Of a stretch of 64,000 nucleotides of DNA, positions 6,890 through 16,001 are shown piece by piece. The stretch's first letter is position 1, and each line of letters begins with the position of its first letter. This stretch comes from a virus. Location: IMG/VR virus record IMGVR_UViG_3300048837_000975, positions 1 through 64,000 of that record; one strand, written 5' to 3'. Made by a program: the position numbers and the translations under genes. Under the pieces are notes generated by a model. It ran no database searches. It saw only the letters and a program-made list of their open reading frames with translations, and was not told the DNA's origin.

Positions 6890-8309
6890 TGCTATCGGCC
6901 TCTAATTCGCTCTCCAGTGGACCTGAAAATTCTACGGACTCCTCGTCCTCTGTTTCGTCGTCAAAAGTTTCTCGAACGTACTTGCCGGTCAGCCCAACGG
7001 TCACGAATTTTGGATCAATCTTGTCCATCACAGCAAGAGACCTTATGCTTGAGTTCCAGGACGTTACGTAGTCAGGAAAGTCGGTATCAAGCGACCCGTA
7101 GTTCACCGACCCGTCGTAGTCATCCCGAAGCGCGTCTTCGTCTGCAAGCAGCTTCTTTCCCGTCAGCGCGCGCCCCTCTATTCGCAGCACCACAGAATCT
7201 TCTCCGTTGCGTACCGCTATAGTCTGCGCAATGGCAGCTGCATATGAAAGGCTGCTGGTGAGGTACACCGCCTCCTGAACCTCCCAGTTCCACGCGGGGG
7301 TCCAGCCTTCATTCCCGAACGGAATCAACCCTTTACGCTGAATAGACGGAAGGTTCTTCTTGAGCGTAGCGTGATACCACTCAACGTCCTCTGGATGCTT
7401 GAGCGCAAGGTACTCGTAGTCAGTGTCAAGTACTCTTGATCGGCTGGGCTTGTGCGGCATCGTTTCCTTGATGCTGCGCAGGCTTCCGACGTACTTCTTG
7501 AGGTTCATTCCGGAAGAGACGCCGATCCAGGCGCCGTCTCCGCGCAGGTATTGAAGCTCCTTCACCTCGAGATCATCCCACTCGGGAACGTTGTCGAAGA
7601 TCTGCTTCAGAGCGTGAGCGGTTGTCGGCGAGTCGTAGCTTCCGTGGATCCAGATCTCACCCTGCAGAGGCTTCACGGTAAGGAACGTCTTTCCTCTTCC
7701 CCACCACACGAGTTTTCCGTCGTACCAGGCAAGAGGAATGCCGTTTCCAAGCTGGAACAAGTCCTTTTTGCTTTGGCTCTCCACCATCTCTCGAAGCAGG
7801 TCAACGAACGGAGACCCGTCCGCCATGCCCCACTTGATCGGAAGCTTCGGATTCTTATTCAGATACTTTCCGGACCAGAACTCAGAGATGAACTTCTTGA
7901 GCTTCGCAGCTCCGCCTCGCTTGTACTCGAAGATCTCGGTTGCATTCTGTGAATCTGAGGTCTGCTCAACCTGAAGCTCGCCGCACACGCGAAGCATATC
8001 CAGAATGGCGTCCAGCTGCTCCTTGGTTGGTTTGAAGTAAATGTCGAATCCGCAATTTTCAGGCAGCCACCGAATCGACTTGGTGTCACGCATCCAGGCG
8101 ACGACGCTAGGCCATCTCGAACCAAGTCTGTCTTCGACTGGAATGATTCCAGAGACTCCGCGATGGTCGTCCGCTCGGTTTCCGTCGACACCCATCTTAA
8201 GCCAGCGTCCGTCATGCGTTAGGTACCCGGACTCCATCGGCTTGTTCGTGTAACGGGATCCGTACGCCTGCTCAAGGTACTCAGCGTACTCCTCAAAGTG
8301 CTTGTTCAC
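6876..8309 (-). CDS. ADP-ribosyltransferase-like domain protein
   Basis: A 477-residue protein. The C-terminal region from about residue 310 has WYHAT (His313), IQRKGLIP, then AVYLTSS (Tyr349), and VVLRIEGRALTGKKLLAD. This order matches the ART/KptA fold, in which His and Tyr contact NAD and a following acidic residue completes the site. The N-terminus has a separate motif, YLTHDGRWLKMG followed by DDHRGV (about residues 29-52). The last 40 residues are very acidic. It may modify a host or phage macromolecule. Its neighbours are similarly large multi-domain proteins, suggesting virion-carried effectors (inference). Confidence 0.6.
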   Translation of the reverse strand: MNKHFEEYAEYLEQAYGSRYTNKPMESGYLTHDGRWLKMGVDGNRADDHRGVSGIIPVEDRLGSRWPSVVAWMRDTKSIRWLPENCGFDIYFKPTKEQLDAILDMLRVCGELQVEQTSDSQNATEIFEYKRGGAAKLKKFISEFWSGKYLNKNPKLPIKWGMADGSPFVDLLREMVESQSKKDLFQLGNGIPLAWYDGKLVWWGRGKTFLTVKPLQGEIWIHGSYDSPTTAHALKQIFDNVPEWDDLEVKELQYLRGDGAWIGVSSGMNLKKYVGSLRSIKETMPHKPSRSRVLDTDYEYLALKHPEDVEWYHATLKKNLPSIQRKGLIPFGNEGWTPAWNWEVQEAVYLTSSLSYAAAIAQTIAVRNGEDSVVLRIEGRALTGKKLLADEDALRDDYDGSVNYGSLDTDFPDYVTSWNSSIRSLAVMDKIDPKFVTVGLTGKYVRETFDDETEDEESVEFSGPLESELEADSNDLT

Positions 8310-10108
8310 GAGTCTTCTCCAGCGAGGTAGAGGTATACGTCCTTGATTACTCTGCGCTTGTTAGCCTCTGTCATCTCACTATACGGCCACCGTGTAAGCG
8401 CGTCTTGAATCATCGCGTCTACCTCTCTTCTGCAAACAGCTGAGCTGATTGAGTTGCAGCCAACAGTAGGCATCTCTTCTCTAACCCAAACGGCTAGCTC
8501 GTTACCGAACGCCTTCACTTCAGCTGTGTCGTTTACGTAAGCCGCGTCAGTCGAGTCTTTGCTGTAGCTCGGCTTTAAGCCCTTCTGTACCTTCTTGTCC
8601 AGGATATGTGTCAGCTCATGGCGAAGAACTCGCTCGATTGCCCTGACGGCTAACCATGACTTGAAGTGAGAGATCCTGTGGTCTCCGTTCAGTTGAATCT
8701 CAACGTTCGCTCGCGACCCCGACCAATACGCTTCACCTTTTAGGCATGTACTAATAACCTTTCTTCCTGGATCAACAGCTTTTATTGTCACATTCACCCA
8801 TACTCCGGCGATACGGATCGCAACCACAAGAGAATTGCCTCCAAATGCCTCGTAGAGCGGAACCCCGCGTAGCGTTTCCAACTTTGAGTTGTCCGCTTCG
8901 ATCCAAACAGGATCGATAGACTCGAACATCCTTTCCAGGATCTTCTGCGCAGCCTTGTTGGCCTCCTCAAAGTTCAGCTGAATGCGCTTGTTTGGCTCGA
9001 GTTCCTTCTCGTCCTCTTCTTCTTCGTCCTCCTCTTTCTTGTTCTTGAACTCGCCATCCAGGGCTCGCTCAGCAAGCTCCACAGCCTCCTCTATGCTGTC
9101 GCATTCGGCGCCATCAAAGCCAATCAGCGAATCTGGGTCAAGCCAAACATTCCCGCCCCCAGACACGGAGCCAGTGAAAACACTGTACTCGGAACAGATC
9201 GGGAATATACACTGCCACTGGTTGTCCGTTACGTGAAACGACTTCACAGCGCAGTCTGTTTTGAACAAAACAAAGTTACGCCCATACTGAGAAGAGGCGC
9301 TCCTTATATCTCTCCAACTGTCGGATGCATCCATTGCGAACGCCCATATGACTTCGTATAACCCTATATTGTCGCTAACATTCTCCGGACAGGAAGCCTC
9401 TTGCTTGTTGAAATGAGTCGACATCGCCAGCGTTTCAAGCGTAGCTCCGTATTTGAACGACGAGAAGTTTTTGGACGTAAAGTGAATCAGCCAGGTTCCT
9501 TCTGGAAGAACCTCAGTATTCCCAAAGTAGCGATATGCCGGAGCTTCGAGCCCTAGATCATTTTGTTGTATATACTCGTCAACGTACTTCTCGAACTCTT
9601 TCTTTTTGTCCTCAGGAAGGTTTTCGTACCCCTCATCAAACTCACCATCTGACCATTCGTCAGTCAACCAACCATAGTCGTAGTAGTCGACATCTTGATC
9701 AAGATACTCTTTTAGCCACTTCGCTTGGCACCCGTAACCGTTCTTCCGGAACCCAGAAACTCTTCCCGACCACGCCAGCCCATCGCCGCTCATCATTCGC
9801 TTGTCAGGTAGCCGAATCTCAAAGTCCTTCGACGCTCGCTCATACAGCTTCGTCGCGATACCCTTCCTGCGCCACTCAGGAGACGTGTAGACGTTGGCGA
9901 TCACGGAGATGCCCGGAGATATCTCCACTACCTGAAGAACGCCTACGGCAGCGCCCTGCTTCGAGTACAGGTACCGGTTACTGCCGTGCGGGCTCTTGTA
10001 GACCGAGATTCCGTCTCGCACGGTCGTTCCGGTCTCCGCTCCGATTCCAGGAGCCTTTCCCTTGGGAGCCAGGTACGCGCTCAGGTCAACGTCTTCTCGA
10101 TTAGCCAT
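8306..10108 (-). CDS. GNAT-like acetyltransferase domain fused to HExxH peptidase-like domain
   Basis: A 600-residue protein. Residues about 35-110 resemble a GNAT fold: VIANVYTSPEWRRKGIATKLYE carries the R/Q-x-x-G-x-A acetyl-CoA loop. The middle (WLIHFTSKNFSSFKYG, near residue 210) is of unknown type. A Glu/Asp/Lys run near residues 365-380 is probably a linker. The C-terminal part has RHELTHILDKK with His497, Glu498 and His501, a zinc metallopeptidase signature. It overlaps the ART-like gene by 4 nt. Substrates are unknown; the domain mix resembles phage polyvalent proteins. Confidence 0.65.
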   Translation of the reverse strand: MANREDVDLSAYLAPKGKAPGIGAETGTTVRDGISVYKSPHGSNRYLYSKQGAAVGVLQVVEISPGISVIANVYTSPEWRRKGIATKLYERASKDFEIRLPDKRMMSGDGLAWSGRVSGFRKNGYGCQAKWLKEYLDQDVDYYDYGWLTDEWSDGEFDEGYENLPEDKKKEFEKYVDEYIQQNDLGLEAPAYRYFGNTEVLPEGTWLIHFTSKNFSSFKYGATLETLAMSTHFNKQEASCPENVSDNIGLYEVIWAFAMDASDSWRDIRSASSQYGRNFVLFKTDCAVKSFHVTDNQWQCIFPICSEYSVFTGSVSGGGNVWLDPDSLIGFDGAECDSIEEAVELAERALDGEFKNKKEEDEEEEDEKELEPNKRIQLNFEEANKAAQKILERMFESIDPVWIEADNSKLETLRGVPLYEAFGGNSLVVAIRIAGVWVNVTIKAVDPGRKVISTCLKGEAYWSGSRANVEIQLNGDHRISHFKSWLAVRAIERVLRHELTHILDKKVQKGLKPSYSKDSTDAAYVNDTAEVKAFGNELAVWVREEMPTVGCNSISSAVCRREVDAMIQDALTRWPYSEMTEANKRRVIKDVYLYLAGEDS

Positions 10109-10860
10109 GGTCGTCCGTCCACCGTAAACTCGATAACGCGCCTAGATATCTCCTCCGAGAACGACTGCACTCCAAAGTGCTGTCTACGAAGGTCCGGAGA
10201 AACGTTTCCGATACCGGAGTATACCTCTTCGACCCAGCTTTCACCAAGTTCGCGTTCATCAAGATCGCCGATGTCTTTGCGATCTAGAGTGCGCATCAGC
10301 TCGGAGCCGTACGACTCGTAATTGAAGTGGCGGATAAGCTCTTCCTCAGTCAGTTGACCCTCATCCAACAGTCGCTGAGCGAGGTCTAGCGCATTGCCCT
10401 GAAAGGCGCGAATTGCTCCGATCTCAATCATGCCCAAAGCAGTGATGAGAGAAGTTGCGATCTTCGGATTTAGCGCGCCGCAGCGGATGAGTCCGATCAG
10501 CGCCGCAGCTTGCGGTTCGGTCATCTTCTCGAGCTTTGTAAACCAAAGTTCGAGATGCTTGATGGTGATGCCGATCGTGTCGAACAGCTCCTTAAGGTGC
10601 TGTGGGCCATCGGAGAAGAACGCCCTCAGCCCAGGATCCCAGCAGAACGCAGCTTCGCTCGACGAGGAAACGTACCGACCCTTTCCGCCGTTGATCGGCT
10701 TCAGCAGGATCTCGGTTACGTATCCCTGTAGAGGTATTGCTTTTTCCGGCTCTTCGTCTTTACGGCGGCGACGCTTCTTCGGAACGTGCTTACCTTGATC
10801 CGGCAGCCGCGTGAGCAGGAGGTTATTCGGTCCTTCGACTTCTGTTGAGAGCTGATCCAT
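10081..10860 (-). CDS. hypothetical protein (259 aa)
   Basis: No family recognised. The N-terminus has a basic run (PKKRRRRKDEEPEK, about residues 26-40); the rest is predicted mostly helical with a Leu-rich central region (LFDTIGITIKHLELWF). The 3' end overlaps the next gene by 28 nt. It lies between the GHKL ATPase/peptidase gene and the GNAT/peptidase gene, so it may be a partner or virion component of the same set. No clear ribosome binding site precedes the chosen ATG, so the true start may differ. Confidence 0.6.
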   Translation of the reverse strand: MDQLSTEVEGPNNLLLTRLPDQGKHVPKKRRRRKDEEPEKAIPLQGYVTEILLKPINGGKGRYVSSSSEAAFCWDPGLRAFFSDGPQHLKELFDTIGITIKHLELWFTKLEKMTEPQAAALIGLIRCGALNPKIATSLITALGMIEIGAIRAFQGNALDLAQRLLDEGQLTEEELIRHFNYESYGSELMRTLDRKDIGDLDERELGESWVEEVYSGIGNVSPDLRRQHFGVQSFSEEISRRVIEFTVDGRPWLIEKTLT

Positions 10861-10917
10861 GTCGGTCTGGGTTTGGAAGTGTTCCTGCCGGACTCTGGCA
10901 TGTGATCCGCCTCCTCG

Positions 10918-13269
10918 TCAAGTGCCAAACGGAGTGTCTGAAATCATTCCTGATGTGTCGTATGGTCGCCACCGATCAAGCACGTCGCCCCAGCTCTGGT
11001 CGGTAGCGTAGGTAACCCCATCAAAGTCACCTGGATAGTTTCTGGCGAACGTTTCTCGGATCAGCTTACGCAACTTGCCCCAAGCGTCTTGCTCTCGGTA
11101 CTGTCCTGGATATTCCTGTTCAAGCACCAGAGACGCCTGACGATCGCTGATTCTCACGAAGGTTCCGCGACCGAGTCTAGCTGGGGACTGAGCAAAGAAC
11201 TCATAGTAGAGACCTTTTGGAGTCTCAATGGCAACGCCAGTCACACCCTCCCACTTGTCCGCGTCCCAGAGTTTCACCTCTGAGCCGGAAAGATCTGGCG
11301 CGAACCCAATGTCATCGATCTCGCCTCCAAGCTCCTCGCGCGGCTTAGCAACCCGCTTCTCCTTCGGATCCTTGCTTGCCTTCACCTCGGAGTAGACGGC
11401 TCGCTTCAGCTTGGGCATACCCTCGCGAAGTCGAGCGCACTTAGCAACGTTCATAGTGAACGCTGAGGAGAAGGATTCGTTATGGTACGAGATCCCGTTT
11501 GCCATGTGCGTACACTCGTGAATTGCCAGAGCAAGCAGTAGATCGAGGTCGTCTTTGCTGGTGACGCTGAGCAGCTCCGACATCGAAGCCCCATCTTTGA
11601 ACGGGTTCAGCAGAAGCCACGTCTCGTCTTCCTCGTCGGTTAGACACGAAGCAGCCTGAACATCGCCATAGGACTCGGCTCCGTTGTCGAACACGAAACC
11701 AATGCCGTACTCTTTTGTACACCCTAGGTTAGCTAACACCATCCTGCAGGTTTCAGCCCACATCTTAGCCAGCTTGCGCATCGGGTCGGACATGCCCTCT
11801 GGCTTGAACTTCTTCGGAATCGTGTAACCGGGAATCACCGAGTACAGGTAGAAGTCTGGTTGCCACACAAGCTGTCGAGCAATGGCTTCTACCTGAGATG
11901 GTCCGGCTACGCCAATCGCCGACAACACTGCTCCAGCTGTTTCGCTGGAAGATATTAGCGATAATGAGTCAGATCCGCCAGACGAAAACCTGCCAAGAAG
12001 AGACTCTAGGATCCTCAACGCTTGCGCCTGGTTCTTGGCTGATATCTCAACGGGCTTACCAGAGTAGTCGGCGTCAATGCATTCAGTAAGCGCAGCCGCA
12101 GCTCGCTGTTGAGCGCGCTTATCCTCGGCAGAGAACTTACCAGAACCTTGGTACTTGACGCGCTCAATCTTCTCTTTGCCTCGAAGAGCAGACTTCACGT
12201 CCACAGCAAGCTGGTTGCGGAACTTGCTGATTGCGTTCTCAAGCTCCCAGTCTCTCCATGATTGGCGATTGTCGTTCAGAAGCTCGATTGTTGGTCCAGT
12301 GATCTCGCAGATCAGCTGACCCTTCACGTCATCAGGGAGATGCTCGCTCCACATGAACAGCGACCCACGACCGTCAGCGCTCTTGGCTCGAATCAGCATT
12401 CGGTTTTCAAAACGCTGACTCTTCTCGAAACCCTTAGCGAAGCAGATTTCAGCCTTCCCGGCTACCTCCTTGATTGTTTCGCCGGGCGCGAGATTCGGTG
12501 AGCTGTCTTTGCTCACTGAAACTACACCGTCACTGTTCCTAAACGTGAAAGAGACTCCGGGCAGAAAGCACTTAGACACGAACGCGATAGCGCAGGAGAT
12601 ATCGGTCGAGTCGTCGCCTGGCATAATCACCGTCAGACGTGTGCCGCCGATGTCGGTGCCCTTTGAAACCTCATACGAAATGTTCTGTCCGGTAACGATC
12701 AGGTCTCGACTCTGAATCTCCCAGCCGAGCCACGGAAGAATCAGCAATTCCTTCGCTTTACCGAATCCGCCAGTTGATCCAGAACCGGTTTTCTTGGTTG
12801 TTCCGCCAAGCACCAAGAACTTATTCAGAAGAACGTCATCATTCATGCCTCCGCCGTTGTCGATGACAGACACGCGGACGTTTCCTCCGTCTATGCTCAC
12901 GCACTCACACTCGATGCGAGTCGCGCCAGCGTCAACGCTGTTCTGAATCGCTTCACGCCACCAGGCCTCTTTCCAACCACGGTACGTCTTTAATGCCGTA
13001 GAGAAGAATTGGGCGCCGATGCCGATCTGTGGGTTGCGATTCATTCCTGAAGAGACTAGCGAGCCTTCGTCAGCAACGCCAGACTTTCCGACCTGCACGG
13101 CGATGACACTAGTTCCGTCGTCCTCTCGACGCTCACCAAGCAGCTTCGCCTCACCAGCGACCACCATGGCATTCAAAACCTGATAAGCCTGGCTTCCACT
13201 GCGGGCGACGTAACGCCCGTTCGGAATCTCGTCTTCAGGAAGCGTGTCTACGAAGTCTGCGCGCAGCAT
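10918..13269 (-). CDS. GHKL (Hsp90/MutL-type) ATPase fused to HExxH peptidase-like domain
   Basis: A 783-residue protein. Residues about 85-230 carry a Bergerat ATP-binding fold: WREAIQNSVDAG (Asn110 in the N box), VIDNGGGM (Asp137, G1 box) and GSGSTGGFGKAKE (about 162-174, flexible ATP lid), as in Hsp90, MutL and histidine kinases. Near residue 584 is LAIHECTHMANG (His584, Glu585, His588), a zinc peptidase signature followed by a long tail. The N-terminal 80 residues look like a winged-helix or adaptor region. I know no characterised protein with this pairing; ATP-driven unfolding coupled to cleavage is one idea. Confidence 0.75.
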   Translation of the reverse strand: MLRADFVDTLPEDEIPNGRYVARSGSQAYQVLNAMVVAGEAKLLGERREDDGTSVIAVQVGKSGVADEGSLVSSGMNRNPQIGIGAQFFSTALKTYRGWKEAWWREAIQNSVDAGATRIECECVSIDGGNVRVSVIDNGGGMNDDVLLNKFLVLGGTTKKTGSGSTGGFGKAKELLILPWLGWEIQSRDLIVTGQNISYEVSKGTDIGGTRLTVIMPGDDSTDISCAIAFVSKCFLPGVSFTFRNSDGVVSVSKDSSPNLAPGETIKEVAGKAEICFAKGFEKSQRFENRMLIRAKSADGRGSLFMWSEHLPDDVKGQLICEITGPTIELLNDNRQSWRDWELENAISKFRNQLAVDVKSALRGKEKIERVKYQGSGKFSAEDKRAQQRAAAALTECIDADYSGKPVEISAKNQAQALRILESLLGRFSSGGSDSLSLISSSETAGAVLSAIGVAGPSQVEAIARQLVWQPDFYLYSVIPGYTIPKKFKPEGMSDPMRKLAKMWAETCRMVLANLGCTKEYGIGFVFDNGAESYGDVQAASCLTDEEDETWLLLNPFKDGASMSELLSVTSKDDLDLLLALAIHECTHMANGISYHNESFSSAFTMNVAKCARLREGMPKLKRAVYSEVKASKDPKEKRVAKPREELGGEIDDIGFAPDLSGSEVKLWDADKWEGVTGVAIETPKGLYYEFFAQSPARLGRGTFVRISDRQASLVLEQEYPGQYREQDAWGKLRKLIRETFARNYPGDFDGVTYATDQSWGDVLDRWRPYDTSGMISDTPFGT

Positions 13270-13276
13270 AGGGCTA

Positions 13277-13305
13277 AGAATAGCAGACTACCGTTTGCTC
13301 GGCAA
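13277..13305 (-). promoter_or_regulatory. near-leaderless promoter for GHKL/peptidase gene
   Basis: TTGCCG, 17 bp, TATTCT, then 7 nt to the ATG at 13269. The -35 lies in the last codons of the DUF5661-like gene. Confidence 0.65.
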
Positions 13306-14040
13306 GTAGACGCGAACCACATCGAAAGACCTTGATTCGGGATCCAATCCCTTGGACACGACTCGACCTCGCGCGCCGTGCTGAGCTCCGATCCTGGCGA
13401 AAGCCTCAGGCTTGTCCAGGGAGAACGGACCGTACGGGCCCTCTCCGATCACTGGCATACTCTTGCTGTCGACCACCCAGACGTAGTGGCCGAACGAATA
13501 CTCGTTCCAGCCATTCGGAGTCATCGCTTGCTCGGGCCCATGAATTGGGTAATCGGCCGTCATTGCCTGCTCAAGCGGAACGGTGCCGTAGTACCTCTCC
13601 TCGTGAGGCTCTGCGCTGTTTGTGTAGATTTCGATGCGATCGATTCCGATCACCGGAACGTCGATCAGCCGGTCAGCGATGATGCGCTGAGTTCGCTTGG
13701 TGAGCTTGTTGAGATTGAAGATGCCATCCCACTGAGTGATCGCTCCGTCGCGAAACAACGACGGCAAGCTTCTTCCGAGCTCGGCGGCGAAGTCCTCGTG
13801 GTACTGGTTCTTCTTGAGAGGAACCCACCGATCCTCCCAAAAGATCGCTCTGACGCCGTTCTCCTTCTGAGGAGCAAGCGTGGGATTGTGAAGCATCCCG
13901 CACTCAGCCAGATGCGAGTAGTATTTCGGATCCTCGTCTAAGTGGTCCTTCGCGATACGCCTTGCTATTGCTCGGTCCGAGGTGTGCTCAAGTTCAACCT
14001 CGGTACCGATCGCTAACTCCTTAGCCGAGTAACGCTTCAT
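13288..14040 (-). CDS. DUF5661-like N-terminal domain protein
   Basis: A 250-residue protein whose first 45 residues (IGTEVELEHTSD, then AIARRIAKDHLDEDPKYYSHL) match the short conserved DUF5661 pattern of phage and bacterial proteins, of unknown function. The remainder has no recognised motif. Its ATG overlaps the preceding stop (ATGA at 14037-14040). The region between tail proteins and large effector-like genes suggests a virion-associated product, but this is only context. Confidence 0.6.
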   Translation of the reverse strand: MKRYSAKELAIGTEVELEHTSDRAIARRIAKDHLDEDPKYYSHLAECGMLHNPTLAPQKENGVRAIFWEDRWVPLKKNQYHEDFAAELGRSLPSLFRDGAITQWDGIFNLNKLTKRTQRIIADRLIDVPVIGIDRIEIYTNSAEPHEERYYGTVPLEQAMTADYPIHGPEQAMTPNGWNEYSFGHYVWVVDSKSMPVIGEGPYGPFSLDKPEAFARIGAQHGARGRVVSKGLDPESRSFDVVRVYLPSKR

Positions 14041-15407
14041 GTTGGCTCCGTCCAGCGCAAGGACCCAAAGAACGTCTCGTTTTGTGCGGCGATATTTTGT
14101 GCAGCCAGAACCAAAACGTCACTAGTACCAGCAAAACTAGAGGCTAGTGTCAGAATCGATGCAAGAGAATTATCTGTCGAGTCCAGGTCTTCAGAAAAGT
14201 ATCCGCTCTGAAGAACAGTTCCACCGGTAACCACCCGAGAGCCTTGTGCAGTAAGGTTCACGTCGAACTCAATCGCAGAGTTTGCTACAGGGGTCCAGAC
14301 TGCGGCGCCGGACACGGTTGGGTTCAGAAGAATCGACCAATAAGCGTTTGCATTCGTGCTAGTTGTGATCGAGAAACCGCTCGGAATAACCGGAGCGCGA
14401 TTCAGTGAAGACTGAAGCCGAATAGCGATCACCTGCTCCAGCGAGGCGTTGCTTATGACCTTTCCGGTCACTCCCCTGTCGACGCTTCTTGTGAGACCAA
14501 GCACCTGTTGCCCGCCTTCGGATGCGACCGAGCAACAGATCGCCTCGATCGACGAGGCGGCTCCGTCTCCAACGATCTCCCATCGTACCGGAAGATTCGG
14601 AGAGCGCATATATACGATATCAAGAACGTTCGCGTTTCTAAACACGTGACACAGCACGAGCTTGCCGTCAATTACGAAGCCCATTCGCGCGATGCCAACC
14701 CCGAGCCACTCGAAGTCAATGAACAGAATCTGGCTCTTGGAGAAGTCAGCTGTGTACCCGCTTGGGCCTGTACCATCAAGCGGATCAACGTTCCATGCTG
14801 CCTGGTTTACAACGTTGTTTACCGGAACTCCAGACGTGTTTGTCCTGCGAACAAATTGTGCCGTTGTGCCGCTGAGCTGGAAGATTAGACCATTGTTGTC
14901 GTCGTAGTAACCTACTCGCTTGGTAGTGTTCGCGACACCACCGTTCGTAGCCACGAAGGTAACGAAGACCTGAAAGCTCTTCCCTGGTTGGTAATTGAAG
15001 TATCGTTTTGTCTGGCGAATCGCGGTGCTACCAACGGTAGAGGTGCAAGAAAGCAGTGTGCTTGAACGGCTGTTGTTGTATACGGATGTCCCGCCGGACG
15101 CAGTATTGCCGGTGTAATACAAGGCAGGATCAAAAAACACCTGCTTGCTATCAAAAATGGTTCCTGGCTCGCTTACCCGAAGTCGTCCGAACGCGTCCGT
15201 AGAAAGATCGATTCCCTGATTCTGAAAATCAGTCATCACGGAGCTGGTCAAAAGCCTTTCGCTTTCGACAACCATCGCATTTCCGGATCCGTCGCTGCAC
15301 CTGGCGTTCGTGTCCAGCCTGGAGGACGTTACGCTCAGCGCATTTCCGGCGCTGTCGTAGAGCACAGCAACCGGAGTGATCACGCCCGTGGTACCTGAAC
15401 CGGCCAT
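14037..15407 (-). CDS. virion structural / tail fibre-like protein
   Basis: A 456-residue protein, Ser/Thr/Asn/Gly-rich and predicted all-beta, with few charged residues. DAFGRLRVSEPGTIFDSKQ (about residues 70-90) is a phrase I associate with large phage structural or fibre proteins of unknown detail. The middle contains strands resembling a jelly-roll or lectin-like layer (ILFIDFEWLGVG, GFVIDGKLVLCHVF). It follows directly on the anchor-module protein at 15410-15925 (2-nt gap), so the two probably assemble together as one tail appendage. Confidence 0.6.
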   Translation of the reverse strand: MAGSGTTGVITPVAVLYDSAGNALSVTSSRLDTNARCSDGSGNAMVVESERLLTSSVMTDFQNQGIDLSTDAFGRLRVSEPGTIFDSKQVFFDPALYYTGNTASGGTSVYNNSRSSTLLSCTSTVGSTAIRQTKRYFNYQPGKSFQVFVTFVATNGGVANTTKRVGYYDDNNGLIFQLSGTTAQFVRRTNTSGVPVNNVVNQAAWNVDPLDGTGPSGYTADFSKSQILFIDFEWLGVGIARMGFVIDGKLVLCHVFRNANVLDIVYMRSPNLPVRWEIVGDGAASSIEAICCSVASEGGQQVLGLTRSVDRGVTGKVISNASLEQVIAIRLQSSLNRAPVIPSGFSITTSTNANAYWSILLNPTVSGAAVWTPVANSAIEFDVNLTAQGSRVVTGGTVLQSGYFSEDLDSTDNSLASILTLASSFAGTSDVLVLAAQNIAAQNETFFGSLRWTEPT

Positions 15408-15409
15408 TT

Positions 15410-15925
15410 TTAGACTACCGTTCTGTTCCTGGTTGACTCGACCAAGTTCGAGTATGTGATCGCGTCAATCACGGTAAGCACGAGAGTACCATAGATGTCA
15501 TAGTACAGGGTAGTAATCGTGCTCGGCAGACCCGTAGGATCCCTAACAACAATCTCCTCGAGAATCTTCTGAACCTTCGCAGGCGACGTGTACCACGTCG
15601 CTGATGCGTAGAACGGATCTCCTGTCGGAAGAACCTCACGGAACGCCCCGTTTACTAGAGTGTCCCCGGGCTCCAGAGAGTAGCTGATCTGAACCCAGCG
15701 ACCTCCTCCTCCGGCAGCTACGACTTCAGGGAACGCAACCGGGTTAGTGTTGTCCTTTTCAAACGCGTACAGCGCCTGCTGCGAAACAACCCAGCACATG
15801 CACCCGTCGGGCAGCGGAGTTGCGATGAGATTCTCTAGCGTGTTGCCGGGATGCCCACCCTCAGAGTTAGCAGCCCACCTTCGCGGGCTGATGAGTGCAG
15901 GAATACCCTGTGCTGAGTCGACCAT
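15410..15925 (-). CDS. tail appendage adaptor with shared anchor module
   Basis: A 171-residue protein. Residues about 8-80 (ANSEGGHPGNTLENL, CWVVSQQALYAF, FPEVVAAGGGGRW) match the N-terminal module of the two large spikes, but here it is followed by only 90 residues instead of a beta-helix. It could be a short adaptor that docks the protein encoded next to it (14037-15407). The ATG at 15925 is set by a leaderless-type promoter, and a perfect palindrome covers the -10 box. Confidence 0.7.
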   Translation of the reverse strand: MVDSAQGIPALISPRRWAANSEGGHPGNTLENLIATPLPDGCMCWVVSQQALYAFEKDNTNPVAFPEVVAAGGGGRWVQISYSLEPGDTLVNGAFREVLPTGDPFYASATWYTSPAKVQKILEEIVVRDPTGLPSTITTLYYDIYGTLVLTVIDAITYSNLVESTRNRTVV

Positions 15926-15942
15926 CGTGGCACTATGCCACG
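15926..15942. promoter_or_regulatory. palindrome over the -10 box, candidate operator
   Basis: CGTGGCACTATGCCACG has two 7-bp arms around CTA and overlaps both the -10 (15932-15937) and the predicted transcription start of the 15410-15925 gene. A bound regulator here would block RNA polymerase. Confidence 0.45.
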
Positions 15943-15960
15943 ACCGGCAAGTTTAATCAA
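15932..15960 (-). promoter_or_regulatory. leaderless-type promoter for tail adaptor
   Basis: TTGATT, 17 bp, CATAGT, then exactly 6 nt to the ATG at 15925. Confidence 0.6.
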
Positions 15961-16001
15961 CGGGTCATTGATCTTTGTGTCACGGAAACAGTGACGAAAC
16001 G

